Assembly (NCBI GenBank): GCA_030615745.1
Contig: JAUWYR010000058.1
Location: 1 to 10,347, forward strand
Source: Candidatus Zixiibacteriota bacterium
GTDB taxonomy: Bacteria; Zixibacteria; MSB-5A5; SM23-73-2
Length of the DNA stretch: 10,347 nucleotides
Direction of reading: 5' to 3'
The position numbers and the translations under genes were made by a program. How positions within the stretch are numbered: the stretch's first letter is position 1; every line of letters starts with the position of its first letter. The notes under the pieces are model-generated. The model saw only the letters and a list, made by a program, of their open reading frames with translations. It ran no database searches and had not been told where the DNA came from. Positions 1 through 6,719 of the stretch are shown here, piece after piece.

Positions 1-588
1 ATCGGTATCGATCAAGAGATAAGTTTAAGCATCGCTTTGAAGCATATGACCGATAATGGATCCTGGTTTGTTAACAAGGATAAAGCCTTAACCCGGGTGC
101 AGATGTTTCTTAAAGAGCAAGAGATTGGTCATATCAAGACCAGAGTGTGTCGTCCCACCACCAAAGGCAAAGTAGAGAGGTTTCATCGCACCTTGAATGA
201 GGAGTTGATTAAGAAGTTTCGCTTCAAAGACTTAGAAGATGCCCAAAAAGCTTTTGAGGCTTATCGCTATTATTATAACCATCAAAGACCCCATCAGGCT
301 CTGGGCAATCTTCCTCCCCTGGCCGGGCAGGCTATCTCTCGATATAAGTTCGTGTCTCTTGATCGATTCCGACAACGAAAGTTTCCAGAACCACCTGTGC
401 CTATCTTCTATCCACAAGGAAGTTTACTAAGAAAAGTCCGGGGGAATGGCTGTATTTCTTTCAAGGGAAATGAAATCTATATATCCGAAATACTCATTGG
501 AAAAATGGTAAAAATAGAACAAAACAAAAATTGTTTGGAGATCTATTATGATAAAAACCTGATCAAATGTGTTACCTATGTCAGTTGA
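1..588 (+). CDS. IS481-like DDE transposase, C-terminal part (5' end outside window)
   Basis: The frame is open from base 1 to the TGA at 586-588, so this is the C-terminal 195 residues of a transposase whose start lies outside the window. The integrase-core signatures are visible: TDNG (Asp18 of the visible fragment, the second catalytic acid), then TKGKVERFHRTLNEEL with Glu59 as the third catalytic acid, then YYNHQRPHQALG, typical of IS3/IS481/retroviral-type integrases. The last 60 or so residues (RKVRGNGCISFKGNEIYIS and onward) form a small beta-rich domain resembling the C-terminus of IS481 family transposases, which is why I prefer IS481 over IS3. The Asp-Glu spacing is 40 residues, against about 35 in most relatives. 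No frameshift or internal stop is seen in the visible part, so it may be intact. The first catalytic Asp is outside the window. It converges on rluD and is unrelated in function to the other genes. Confidence 0.9.
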   Translation: MGIDQEISLSIALKHMTDNGSWFVNKDKALTRVQMFLKEQEIGHIKTRVCRPTTKGKVERFHRTLNEELIKKFRFKDLEDAQKAFEAYRYYYNHQRPHQALGNLPPLAGQAISRYKFVSLDRFRQRKFPEPPVPIFYPQGSLLRKVRGNGCISFKGNEIYISEILIGKMVKIEQNKNCLEIYYDKNLIKCVTYVS

Positions 589-615
589 TAGCTTTGTAAC
601 CTATCCTACTTGATA
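570..615 (+). repeat. Direct repeat inside the right end of the insertion sequence
   Basis: Two 21-base copies lie at 570-590 and 595-615, with 16 of 21 positions identical. Both read TGT(T/A)ACCTAT, then a variable core, then TTGATA. The period is 25 bases. The first copy overlaps the last codons and the stop of the transposase, so the protein tail (CVTYVS) is encoded by it. This arrangement suits paired transposase-binding sites. That function is inferred. Confidence 0.6.
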
Positions 616-634
616 ATACACTTTAGGCTAACTT

Positions 635-713
635 GGTCAAGCGTGAGCTTGACCTGGCTTGTGTATTCATAGAGTAAACCCTTTCGGGTTTACAAGTCAA
701 GCTAAAGCTTGAC
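635..713. repeat. Cluster of three perfect hairpins between convergent genes
   Basis: Three perfect inverted repeats follow one another: GGTCAAGC-GTGA-GCTTGACC at 635-654, GTAAACCC-TTTC-GGGTTTAC at 674-693, and GTCAAGC-TAAA-GCTTGAC at 696-713 (arms 7-8 bases, loops about 4). The first and third share the arm GTCAAGC/GCTTGAC. An outer pair, AATACAC (615-621) and GTGTATT (661-667), encloses the first hairpin. No T-run follows any of them on either strand, so they are not textbook intrinsic terminators, although a role in ending transcription from the transposase or rluD is possible. The shared arms suggest a dispersed palindromic repeat family. That is inference. Confidence 0.7.
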
Positions 714-723
714 ACTCCAGAAA

Positions 724-1734
724 TCATTTCTCCTTTCTCAACTCTCCCAGCACCCTCCCCATATCCTCCGGCAGCTCCGTTTCAAACTCCATATATTTTT
801 CTGTCCTCGGATGGATAAAACCCAATTTTTTAGAATGAAGTGCCTGGCGGTCGATTAGTTTTAAGAGATGGTTCGCCGAAGTTTTTAGGTGAGTATCACT
901 GATACTTTTTACCCACTTCTGGCGTCCGCCATAATCCGGGTCACCCAATATAGGATGTCCAATAAATGACAGATGGACCCTTATCTGATGTGTCCTTCCA
1001 GTTAAAAGCTTTATGGAAACCAAATCACAAAGCCTAAATCTTTCCAGAACCTTATACTCGGTTACAGCTTCCCTACCTTTAATTCCTGTCACTTTCATCT
1101 TTTTTCTTTCGGTAACTGACCTTCCTATGGGCGCTTCAATTCTCCCTTCATCTAAAGGTAGGGAGCCCCAACTGATAGCATAATACTGTTTCAAAATCGT
1201 CCTTCTGGTGAGTTGAGAGGATAAACTATTATGAGCAAAGTCATTTTTCGCAACGACCAAAAGCCCGGAGGTTCCCTTATCTAACCGGTGAACTATCCCC
1301 GGACGTAGAAAGCCAGACACACCTGAGAGCTTTCTACAATGATATAGTAATGCATTTACCAAAGTACCATCAGGATTACCAAAAGCTGGATGAACCACCA
1401 TCCCCGCGGATTTATTTACCACTAAAAGGTCTTTATCCTCATAAACGATATCAATGGGGATTTTCTCAGGCTTTGCTTTTAACTCCTTTGGAGGTGGTAT
1501 CTCGACTTTTATCCTATCCCCTTTTTTAACTTTATAGTGTGCTTTTACCGTCGTTCCATTAACCAATATCTTTTTTTCAGAGATAAGCTTTTGTATCCTT
1601 GAACGTGAGATACCAAGATTTTGCTCAACCAGAAATAGATCCAGCCTCTTTTCTTCAGAGTCTTTTTTTACCTCAAGCTCTTTTTGCGGAGCATCTCCGT
1701 ATGGATCAAGAGATTGACGATTACAAACCTTCAT
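724..1734 (-). CDS. rluD: 23S rRNA pseudouridine synthase, RluD/RluA family
   Basis: The predicted 336-residue enzyme isomerises uridines in RNA, most likely helix 69 of 23S rRNA as RluD does. An S4 RNA-binding domain spans about residues 28-78 (KRLDLFLVEQ, then SRSRIQKLI, then ILVNG). The catalytic domain carries HRLDKGTSGLLVVAK with the catalytic Asp152, RTHQIRVHL in the middle, and RQALHSKKLGFIHP near the end. Length and order fit the family. I start it at the ATG at 1734, which lies one base after the lspA stop (TAAGATG). An in-frame start at 1761 would overlap lspA and adds nine residues unlike the family. Residues 1-27 are a charged lead not typical of the family core. It is the last gene of the operon, so translation probably depends on coupling to lspA; the Shine-Dalgarno signal before it is weak. 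The subclass (RluD rather than RluC or another paralogue) is less sure than the family. Confidence 0.93.
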   Translation of the reverse strand: MKVCNRQSLDPYGDAPQKELEVKKDSEEKRLDLFLVEQNLGISRSRIQKLISEKKILVNGTTVKAHYKVKKGDRIKVEIPPPKELKAKPEKIPIDIVYEDKDLLVVNKSAGMVVHPAFGNPDGTLVNALLYHCRKLSGVSGFLRPGIVHRLDKGTSGLLVVAKNDFAHNSLSSQLTRRTILKQYYAISWGSLPLDEGRIEAPIGRSVTERKKMKVTGIKGREAVTEYKVLERFRLCDLVSIKLLTGRTHQIRVHLSFIGHPILGDPDYGGRQKWVKSISDTHLKTSANHLLKLIDRQALHSKKLGFIHPRTEKYMEFETELPEDMGRVLGELRKEK

Positions 1735-1735
1735 C

Positions 1736-2245
1736 TTATTTCTTAGAGGGAAAAAGAACAAAGATAAGGATTATTACCATTCCACAGGTAACCGAGGCAT
1801 CTGCTAAATTAAAAACAGGCCAGCGGTCTAACTTTATGACACCTAAGATATTTATATTGAAAAAATCAAAGTCTAAAAAATCTAAGACCTGACCAAAGCG
1901 AAAGCGGTCAACAACATTGCCCAAAGCCCCACCTAAAATCAGTGCCCATCCGAGCCTATAGAATCTAATGTCAATTTTGGTGCGAAAGAAAAAATATGAA
2001 GCTAAAAAAATAGCTGAGATTGCAACAATAGTGTAGCAAGTTCCACTAAGTATCCTTGTTCCGAAAACACCACCTGGGTTTAAAACATAAGTAATTTTAA
2101 AAAAATTGCCCAAGACAAAAATAGATTCTCCTAAATTCAAGCTTTTTTCAACGAGTGTCTTGGAGAGTTGGTCTAAGATGAGTATTAAAATAGATACTCC
2201 CAAAAGATAAAGCTTTTTGGTGGTATCCTTTTTTTCATTATCCAA
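1736..2245 (-). CDS. lspA: Lipoprotein signal peptidase (signal peptidase II)
   Basis: This inner-membrane aspartyl protease cleaves the signal peptide from prolipoproteins after Lgt lipidates the cysteine. Family motifs are visible, numbered from the TTG at 2245 (169 residues, close to the usual 160 or so): LDQLSK (Asp25) in the first membrane segment, NPGGVFG (Asn56), GGALGNVVDR with catalytic Asp113, and FNLADASVTCG with catalytic Asp149. Four hydrophobic segments fall at about 12-28, 70-87, 97-112 and 152-166. The frame stays open upstream to 2365, but that stretch overlaps the preceding gene in another frame and is basic and non-family. TTG codons at 2251 and 2245 follow an AGGGA sequence at 2252-2256. 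The second has the better spacing, so I chose it. No in-frame ATG lies between the upstream gene and the first membrane segment. The gap from the upstream stop is 13 bases, and rluD follows after one base. Confidence 0.93.
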   Translation of the reverse strand: MDNEKKDTTKKLYLLGVSILILILDQLSKTLVEKSLNLGESIFVLGNFFKITYVLNPGGVFGTRILSGTCYTIVAISAIFLASYFFFRTKIDIRFYRLGWALILGGALGNVVDRFRFGQVLDFLDFDFFNINILGVIKLDRWPVFNLADASVTCGMVIILIFVLFPSKK

Positions 2246-2258
2246 GTCCAATCCCTGT

Positions 2259-2648
2259 TTACTGGCCCTGCTTGAGTTTTTCTTTCTCTTCCTTCTCCTT
2301 ACAGTTAATGCAAAGCCTGGCATGAGGAACCGCTTCAAGCCTTGCCCGACTGATCGGCTTTCCACACTCTAAGCACTTACCATAGGTTTTGTCTTTTATC
2401 CTTCTCAGAGCTTCGTCGATATGATACAGAAGTCTCCCATCCTTGGATGCTAAAAGAAAAGCCTTCTCCCTTTCCATAGCATCAGTCCCCTGATCAGCCA
2501 TGTGATAGGAGTAGGAGGAAATATCACCAGCTGAATCCTTTGGGGTCGTCTCTAAAACCGCCTTTTTCAAATGTCCCATCTCTGAAATCAACTTCTTCCG
2601 CTTTTCCAAAAGCAGAGCCTCGAACTTCTCAAGCTCTTTCTTTTTCAT
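2259..2648 (-). CDS. DksA/TraR family zinc-finger protein
   Basis: The 129-residue protein belongs to the DksA/TraR family, whose members bind in the secondary channel of RNA polymerase and alter promoter response, often with ppGpp. Residues 1-35 and 58-88 are charged, heptad-like helices expected to pair as a coiled coil. The tip between them reads MADQGTDAMERE (Asp52, Asp56, Glu59, Glu61). A four-cysteine zinc finger follows: Cys92, Cys95, Cys113 and Cys116, within CLECG and LCINC. The tip acids are three residues apart, unlike the two in E. coli DksA, and the DQGT-ERE form resembles general TraR/YteA-type members, so I leave the gene unnamed. The ATG at 2648 lies one base after the ileS stop and has a strong Shine-Dalgarno sequence. 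A start at 2726 would overlap ileS by 77 bases. It sits between ileS and lspA, an order I recall from several bacterial lineages. Confidence 0.9.
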   Translation of the reverse strand: MKKKELEKFEALLLEKRKKLISEMGHLKKAVLETTPKDSAGDISSYSYHMADQGTDAMEREKAFLLASKDGRLLYHIDEALRRIKDKTYGKCLECGKPISRARLEAVPHARLCINCKEKEEKEKLKQGQ

Positions 2649-2649
2649 C

Positions 2650-5600
2650 TTACCCTTCCTTAAAAGTTCTGGACAAAGAGATTTTCGCCTTTTCCCCATT
2701 GATATCCCACTCCCCAGAATATTCAAAATCTTTACCGATTCTTGTCATCTTTTCAGCTAATGTTTCCTTTTTTATATACTCTTCGAATCTATCTAAAGCT
2801 TTGTAAAGTCTTTTAGTGCTTTTAATATCAACGACTATTTTATCCATAACCTCAAAACCTGCGGACTTTCTCATATTCTGAATTTTGTTCACCAGCTCCC
2901 GGGCAAATCCTTCATTTTTCAAATCTTCATTTAATACGACAAAAAGAAAAACTTTATAGCCAAAATCTGACTCGACCATCCATCCATTTTTCCCCTCCTC
3001 TTTAATTTCTACCTCATCTGAATTTAAATCGATTCTCTCTCCATTAAACTTTAGCGAAAACTTACGGTCTTTTCTAAATTTTTTTAACTTATCCTGAGAC
3101 AAAGATGAAATAAGTTCAGCCACTTTTTTAGCTTTTTCGCCAAATCTTGGGCCAAGCAACCTGAAATCAGGATGTGCTTTTAAAGTTACAAAAGGCAAAT
3201 CATCAAAAATCACTTCTACCTTTTTAACATTCACCTCATCTTTTAAAAGATCGAACAATGGGGGAATTTTCTCTTTAAGCTTTTCAGATGGCAACATCAC
3301 TTTTAGCTTCTCAAGGGGTTGTCTTATCTTTATTTTCGCCTTATTCCTTGCTGCTCGACCCAAAGAGGAGATTTTTTTTATTGCTTCCATACCCTCCTCT
3401 AAGCCCTGGTTAATGAAAAGGTCTTGTGCTTGTGGATAGAAATCAAGATGAACGCTTTGTTTTTTTCCTTTCTTTAACTTAGCTGAAAGCTGTTGATAAA
3501 GCTCCTCAGAGATAAAGGGTGTGTAAGGCGCTAAAAGCTTGACCAAGGTTAAAAGAGTTTCCCATAAGGTTAAAAAAGCTTCGATTTTGTCCTTTTCCAT
3601 CCCGGACTGCCAAAATCTTTTTCTGTTGCGTCTGACATACCAATTTGAAAGGTCCTCTATTAAAAAATCTTGCATATTCCTTGAGGCTCTTGTGATATCG
3701 TAGTTATCCAGATTTTCGCTTGTCTTCTTGATCAGAGAATTCAGCCTTGAGACCAACCAGCGATCGATCAAAGCTCTTTTTTCAACTGGGGAATTATACT
3801 GGGTTGGGTCAAAATTGTCGATATTAGCGTAGAGTGCAAAAAACGAATATGTGTTCCGCAAAGTGCTTAGAAGTTTTCGACCAACCTCAGTTATACCTTC
3901 CTTTGAAAACCTGGTAGGAAACCATGGATGACTTACCGAGACCAAATACCACCTCAAAGCATCTGCTCCCTGAACATCTAAAACCTCCCAGGGGTCGATA
4001 ACGTTCCCCTTAGATTTGCTCATTTTAACTCCATCTTTATCCTGGATCAGCTCAATCACTATAACATTTTTGTAAGCGGGCTTTTCAAAAAGAAAAACAG
4101 AGATAGCCAGAAGGCTATAAAACCATCCGCGCGTTTGGTCCACCGCTTCTGAGATGAAATCGCAGGGGAATTTAGCTTTGAACTCATCCAAATTCTCAAA
4201 TGGGTAGTGCCACTGAGCAAATGGCATAGCTCCTGAATCAAACCAACAATCGATAACCTCAGGAGTCCTTCTCATCAATCCAGAACAACTCAGGCATTTG
4301 AATGTTATAGAGTCGATCATTGGCTTATGAAGGTCAAGATTTTCAGGAAGTTCTCCAGAAAGATCTTTCAGTTCTTTTGTTGATGAGATACTTTTTTTCT
4401 TCCCACATGATTCACAAATCCATATATTCAAAGGGGTTCCCCAGAACCTTTCTCTTGAGAGTGCCCAATCAACATTACCCTCAAGCCATTCCCCAAAACG
4501 TCCTGTCCCCATCTCTGGTGGTTGCCAGTTAATTTTTTTATTATTAGAAATTAACTTATCTTTGTATGCTGTGGTCTTGATATACCACGACTTTCTGGCA
4601 TAGTAGATAAGAGGAGACTCACACCTCCAGCAAAAAGGATATGTATGCAGATATTTCCCCTCATCAAAAAGCAAACCTCTCTTTTTTAAATCCTCCAGGA
4701 TCTGAGGGTCAGCATCCTTTACAAACATCCCTCTCCAGGGCAAGACCTCCTCAGTAAATTTTCCAAATGTATCCACTGGCTGAACCAAAGGCAGAGAATA
4801 TACTTTGGAAAGCTCATAATCATCTTCACCAAAAGCTGGTGCGATATGAACAATTCCGGTCCCCTCCTCCAAAGAGACAAAATCAGCTAAAGTGACATAA
4901 TATGCCTTAGATTTATCTGTTTTCACAAACTCAAAAAGTGGTTTATATCTTTTTCTCTCTAATTCTTTACCTTTGAACTCCTCAAGAATTTTATAATCGT
5001 CTTTTAAAACGGAATCTAAGAGCGCTTTAGCCAAAATTATTTTTTTCCCTTTATGTTCAACTTTGGCATAGGTGATATCAGGACCTAATGCTAAGGCTAC
5101 GTTGGAGATTAAAGTCCAGGGTGTGGTTGTCCATACCAGAAAATAAGTGTTTTCTTCATCCTCAAGTTCCATCTTCACAAATACAGATGGATCCTCAACC
5201 TGTTCGTATCCCTGTGCCACCTCATGGCTGGAAAGGGCGGTTCCGCATCTCGGACAATAGGGAACTATCTTATAACCGAGGTAGATTAACCCCCTTTTAA
5301 AATATTCAGATAAGCTCCACCATACCGACTCTATATATTCATTTGACAATGTGATATAAGCATCATCCAGATCAAGCCAGTAACCGATCCTTTTTGTCAA
5401 ATCATCCCATTCCTTAAGATACCTGAAAACACTCTCTTTACATTTCGAATTAAATTTTTCTATACCATATTTCTCTACATCAGCTTTGGTTTTAAGACCA
5501 AGCTCTTTTTCGACCTCGATCTCCACTGGAAGACCGTGAGTATCCCATCCAGCCTTGCGGTCAACTCGAAAGTCTCTCATGGTCTTATATCTGCAGATCA

Positions 5601-5805
5601 AATCCTTTATCGTCCTTGAGATAACATGATGAATGCCCGGTTTTCCATTAGCAGTTGGGGGACCTTCATAGAATACAAAATGGGGACGATCTTTTCTGGT
5701 CTCAATGCTCTTTTCGAAAATTTTATTTTTCTCCCAGAAAGAGAGTATCTTCTTCTCCATCTCAGGATAGTTGAAGTCTTCTTTTATTTCCTTGAAGATT
5801 TTCAC
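2650..5805 (-). CDS. ileS: Isoleucyl-tRNA synthetase, type 2-like with GIHH signature
   Basis: The 1051-residue class I synthetase charges tRNA-Ile in the cytoplasm. The Rossmann fold opens with FYEGPPTANGKPGIHH. Aligned without gaps to the usual PPYANGxxHIGH, the HIGH signature is replaced by Gly57-Ile58-His59-His60. The KMSKS loop is intact (Lys594-Ser598, GVKMSKSKGN). The CP1 editing domain is recognisable by WTTTPWTL and GTGIVHIAPAFGEDDY, with the editing Asp at about 328. Cysteine pairs (CPRCG, CWRC, CESCG, CLSC) suggest bound zinc in the insertions. Anticodon-binding (LSNWYVRRNRKRFW) and C-terminal domains follow. The length fits the eukaryote-like type 2 branch, not the roughly 930-residue type 1. 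The start is GTG at 5805 with AAAAGG upstream, ten bases after the phosphorylase stop. With no room for a leader here, there is no T-box of its own; control would come from the operon promoter. No second ileS is visible in the window. Confidence 0.97.
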   Translation of the reverse strand: MKIFKEIKEDFNYPEMEKKILSFWEKNKIFEKSIETRKDRPHFVFYEGPPTANGKPGIHHVISRTIKDLICRYKTMRDFRVDRKAGWDTHGLPVEIEVEKELGLKTKADVEKYGIEKFNSKCKESVFRYLKEWDDLTKRIGYWLDLDDAYITLSNEYIESVWWSLSEYFKRGLIYLGYKIVPYCPRCGTALSSHEVAQGYEQVEDPSVFVKMELEDEENTYFLVWTTTPWTLISNVALALGPDITYAKVEHKGKKIILAKALLDSVLKDDYKILEEFKGKELERKRYKPLFEFVKTDKSKAYYVTLADFVSLEEGTGIVHIAPAFGEDDYELSKVYSLPLVQPVDTFGKFTEEVLPWRGMFVKDADPQILEDLKKRGLLFDEGKYLHTYPFCWRCESPLIYYARKSWYIKTTAYKDKLISNNKKINWQPPEMGTGRFGEWLEGNVDWALSRERFWGTPLNIWICESCGKKKSISSTKELKDLSGELPENLDLHKPMIDSITFKCLSCSGLMRRTPEVIDCWFDSGAMPFAQWHYPFENLDEFKAKFPCDFISEAVDQTRGWFYSLLAISVFLFEKPAYKNVIVIELIQDKDGVKMSKSKGNVIDPWEVLDVQGADALRWYLVSVSHPWFPTRFSKEGITEVGRKLLSTLRNTYSFFALYANIDNFDPTQYNSPVEKRALIDRWLVSRLNSLIKKTSENLDNYDITRASRNMQDFLIEDLSNWYVRRNRKRFWQSGMEKDKIEAFLTLWETLLTLVKLLAPYTPFISEELYQQLSAKLKKGKKQSVHLDFYPQAQDLFINQGLEEGMEAIKKISSLGRAARNKAKIKIRQPLEKLKVMLPSEKLKEKIPPLFDLLKDEVNVKKVEVIFDDLPFVTLKAHPDFRLLGPRFGEKAKKVAELISSLSQDKLKKFRKDRKFSLKFNGERIDLNSDEVEIKEEGKNGWMVESDFGYKVFLFVVLNEDLKNEGFARELVNKIQNMRKSAGFEVMDKIVVDIKSTKRLYKALDRFEEYIKKETLAEKMTRIGKDFEYSGEWDINGEKAKISLSRTFKEG
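2654..2661 (-). promoter_or_regulatory. Strong ribosome binding site for the DksA/TraR gene
   Basis: On the minus strand AAGGAAGG lies five bases before the ATG at 2648 and inside the last codons of ileS, whose TAA is followed by G and then the ATG. It settles the start at 2648 over the longer frame from 2726. Confidence 0.8.
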
Positions 5806-5815
5806 TTTGCACCTT

Positions 5816-6643
5816 TTAAATCTTTATTTTTTCTATGACTTTTACCATAATCTTTTTTAAATTCGGCTCAGCAAGCTTAGCTGTTTGAATCACATCCTCT
5901 AAGGATGTGGGCTTTAAAGCATCAGGCAAGCCCATATCAGTTATAACAGAAAAGCCCAAAACCTTCATTCCCTGATGTCTTGCCACGATAACCTCTGGCA
6001 CAGTCGACATCCCAACCACATCAGCTCCTATCCTTCTCAAGAAACGATATTCAGCCGCAGTCTCTAAATTTGGTCCAGCAACTGCGACATAGACCCCTTT
6101 CTGTAATTTTATCCCAAGCTCTAAGGCGACCTCCTCTGCTAAAGCGAGCAAATCTTTATCATAGCAGTTATACATATCTGGAAATCTCGGACCCAAGCTC
6201 TCATCATTTTTACCCCTTAATGGATTATCCCCCAAAAGATTAATATGGTCAGAGATAACCATTATATCTCCTGATTTAAAGTTTGGATTTAACCCTCCAC
6301 AGGCATTGGAGACTAAAAGAATTTGCGCGCCCAATTCTTTCATCACCCTCACCGGATATGTGATCTTTTGCATAGTGTAGCCCTCGTAATAATGGAATCT
6401 CCCCTGCATTGCAACCACCTTTTTTCCGGAGAGTGTGCCAAATAGAAGTCTTCCAAAATGAGATTCCACAGTCGATACCGGGAAAAATGGAATATATTCA
6501 TAGGAGATAGCTGTCTCAACCTCTATATCCTCGGCTAAACCTCCTAAACCTGTCCCTAATATTATTCCAAGCTCAGGCACAAATTCTGTTCTGCCCCTGA
6601 TATATTCAACTCCCCCCTTTATCCTCTCTTTTAAATCCTCCAT
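5816..6643 (-). CDS. Purine nucleoside phosphorylase, trimeric class
   Basis: The 275-residue cytoplasmic enzyme splits purine nucleosides with phosphate to give base and ribose-1-phosphate (purine salvage). The family signatures are in order: GTGLGGL phosphate loop (30-36), GRFHYYEGY (81-89), SNACGGLN (112-119), GPNLETAAEYR with Glu194, MSTVPEVIVARH (212-223), and GFSVITDMG. Glu194 and Asp236 align, at an identical spacing of 42, with Glu201 and Asn243 of human PNP, so the base-recognising Asn is Asp here. That may widen use toward 6-aminopurines, so I do not assign punA/deoD substrate specificity. A TTG at 6649 also opens the frame, but AAAGGAAA sits at better spacing for the ATG at 6643, which I chose. 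It is the first gene of the five-gene operon, with a promoter at 6685-6713. MTAP-like activity is the main alternative. Confidence 0.93.
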   Translation of the reverse strand: MEDLKERIKGGVEYIRGRTEFVPELGIILGTGLGGLAEDIEVETAISYEYIPFFPVSTVESHFGRLLFGTLSGKKVVAMQGRFHYYEGYTMQKITYPVRVMKELGAQILLVSNACGGLNPNFKSGDIMVISDHINLLGDNPLRGKNDESLGPRFPDMYNCYDKDLLALAEEVALELGIKLQKGVYVAVAGPNLETAAEYRFLRRIGADVVGMSTVPEVIVARHQGMKVLGFSVITDMGLPDALKPTSLEDVIQTAKLAEPNLKKIMVKVIEKIKI

Positions 6644-6684
6644 CTCCAATTTCCTTTTTTATTTTAAGTTAACTTTTAAAAATA

Positions 6685-6713
6685 TTTATACGAAAGATTC
6701 ATAGAATCGGCAA
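6685..6713 (-). promoter_or_regulatory. Sigma70-type promoter of the five-gene operon
   Basis: On the minus strand TTGCCG (6713-6708) and TATAAA (6690-6685) are separated by exactly 17 bases, matching the consensus at 4/6 and 5/6 positions. Transcription would start near 6678, leaving a leader of about 35 bases before the ATG at 6643. It lies between the yggS stop and the phosphorylase start and is the only good promoter seen ahead of the operon. Read-through from yggS remains possible. Confidence 0.6.
6696..6708. promoter_or_regulatory. Palindrome in the promoter spacer, possible operator
   Basis: GATTC-ATA-GAATC is a perfect 5-base inverted repeat with a 3-base centre, lying between the -35 and -10 boxes and touching the -35. 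A repressor bound here would block the polymerase. No regulator is identified, and a 5-base arm can arise by chance. Confidence 0.3.
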
Positions 6714-6719
6714 CAAAAA

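Larger units (their letters stand above)
1..620 (+). mobile_element. Right-hand part of an IS481-like insertion sequence
   Basis: The transposase runs in from the left edge. IS481 family elements usually begin TGT and end ACA, and the bases after the stop codon reach ...TGATAATACA at 611-620, so I place the probable right end at 620. The subterminal direct repeat at 570-615 supports this, because transposase-binding repeats commonly sit just inside the ends. The left end and target duplication are not in the window, so the boundary is an inference. A competing reading is that the end lies further right, since GTGTATT at 661-667 is the inverse of AATACAC at 615-621. Confidence 0.5.

Noticed and set aside
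674-713. Intrinsic terminator for rluD or the transposase
   Set aside because: The stems are good but no T-run follows on either strand, so only a generic hairpin repeat can be supported.
1735-1761. Longer N-terminus of rluD from 1761
   Set aside because: It would overlap the end of lspA and adds residues foreign to the family; the ATG at 1734 directly follows the lspA stop.
2246-2365. Longer N-terminus of lspA from 2365
   Set aside because: That stretch overlaps the DksA/TraR zinc-finger region in another frame and is a highly basic shadow, and the protein would be about 40 residues too long.
4059-4532. Short reading frames of 60-70 codons on both strands inside ileS
   Set aside because: They lie wholly within a well-conserved synthetase, have no family features and are frame shadows.
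5806-5815. T-box or other leader ahead of ileS
   Set aside because: Only ten bases separate the phosphorylase stop from the ileS GTG, and the operon leader upstream is about 35 bases, too short for a T-box.
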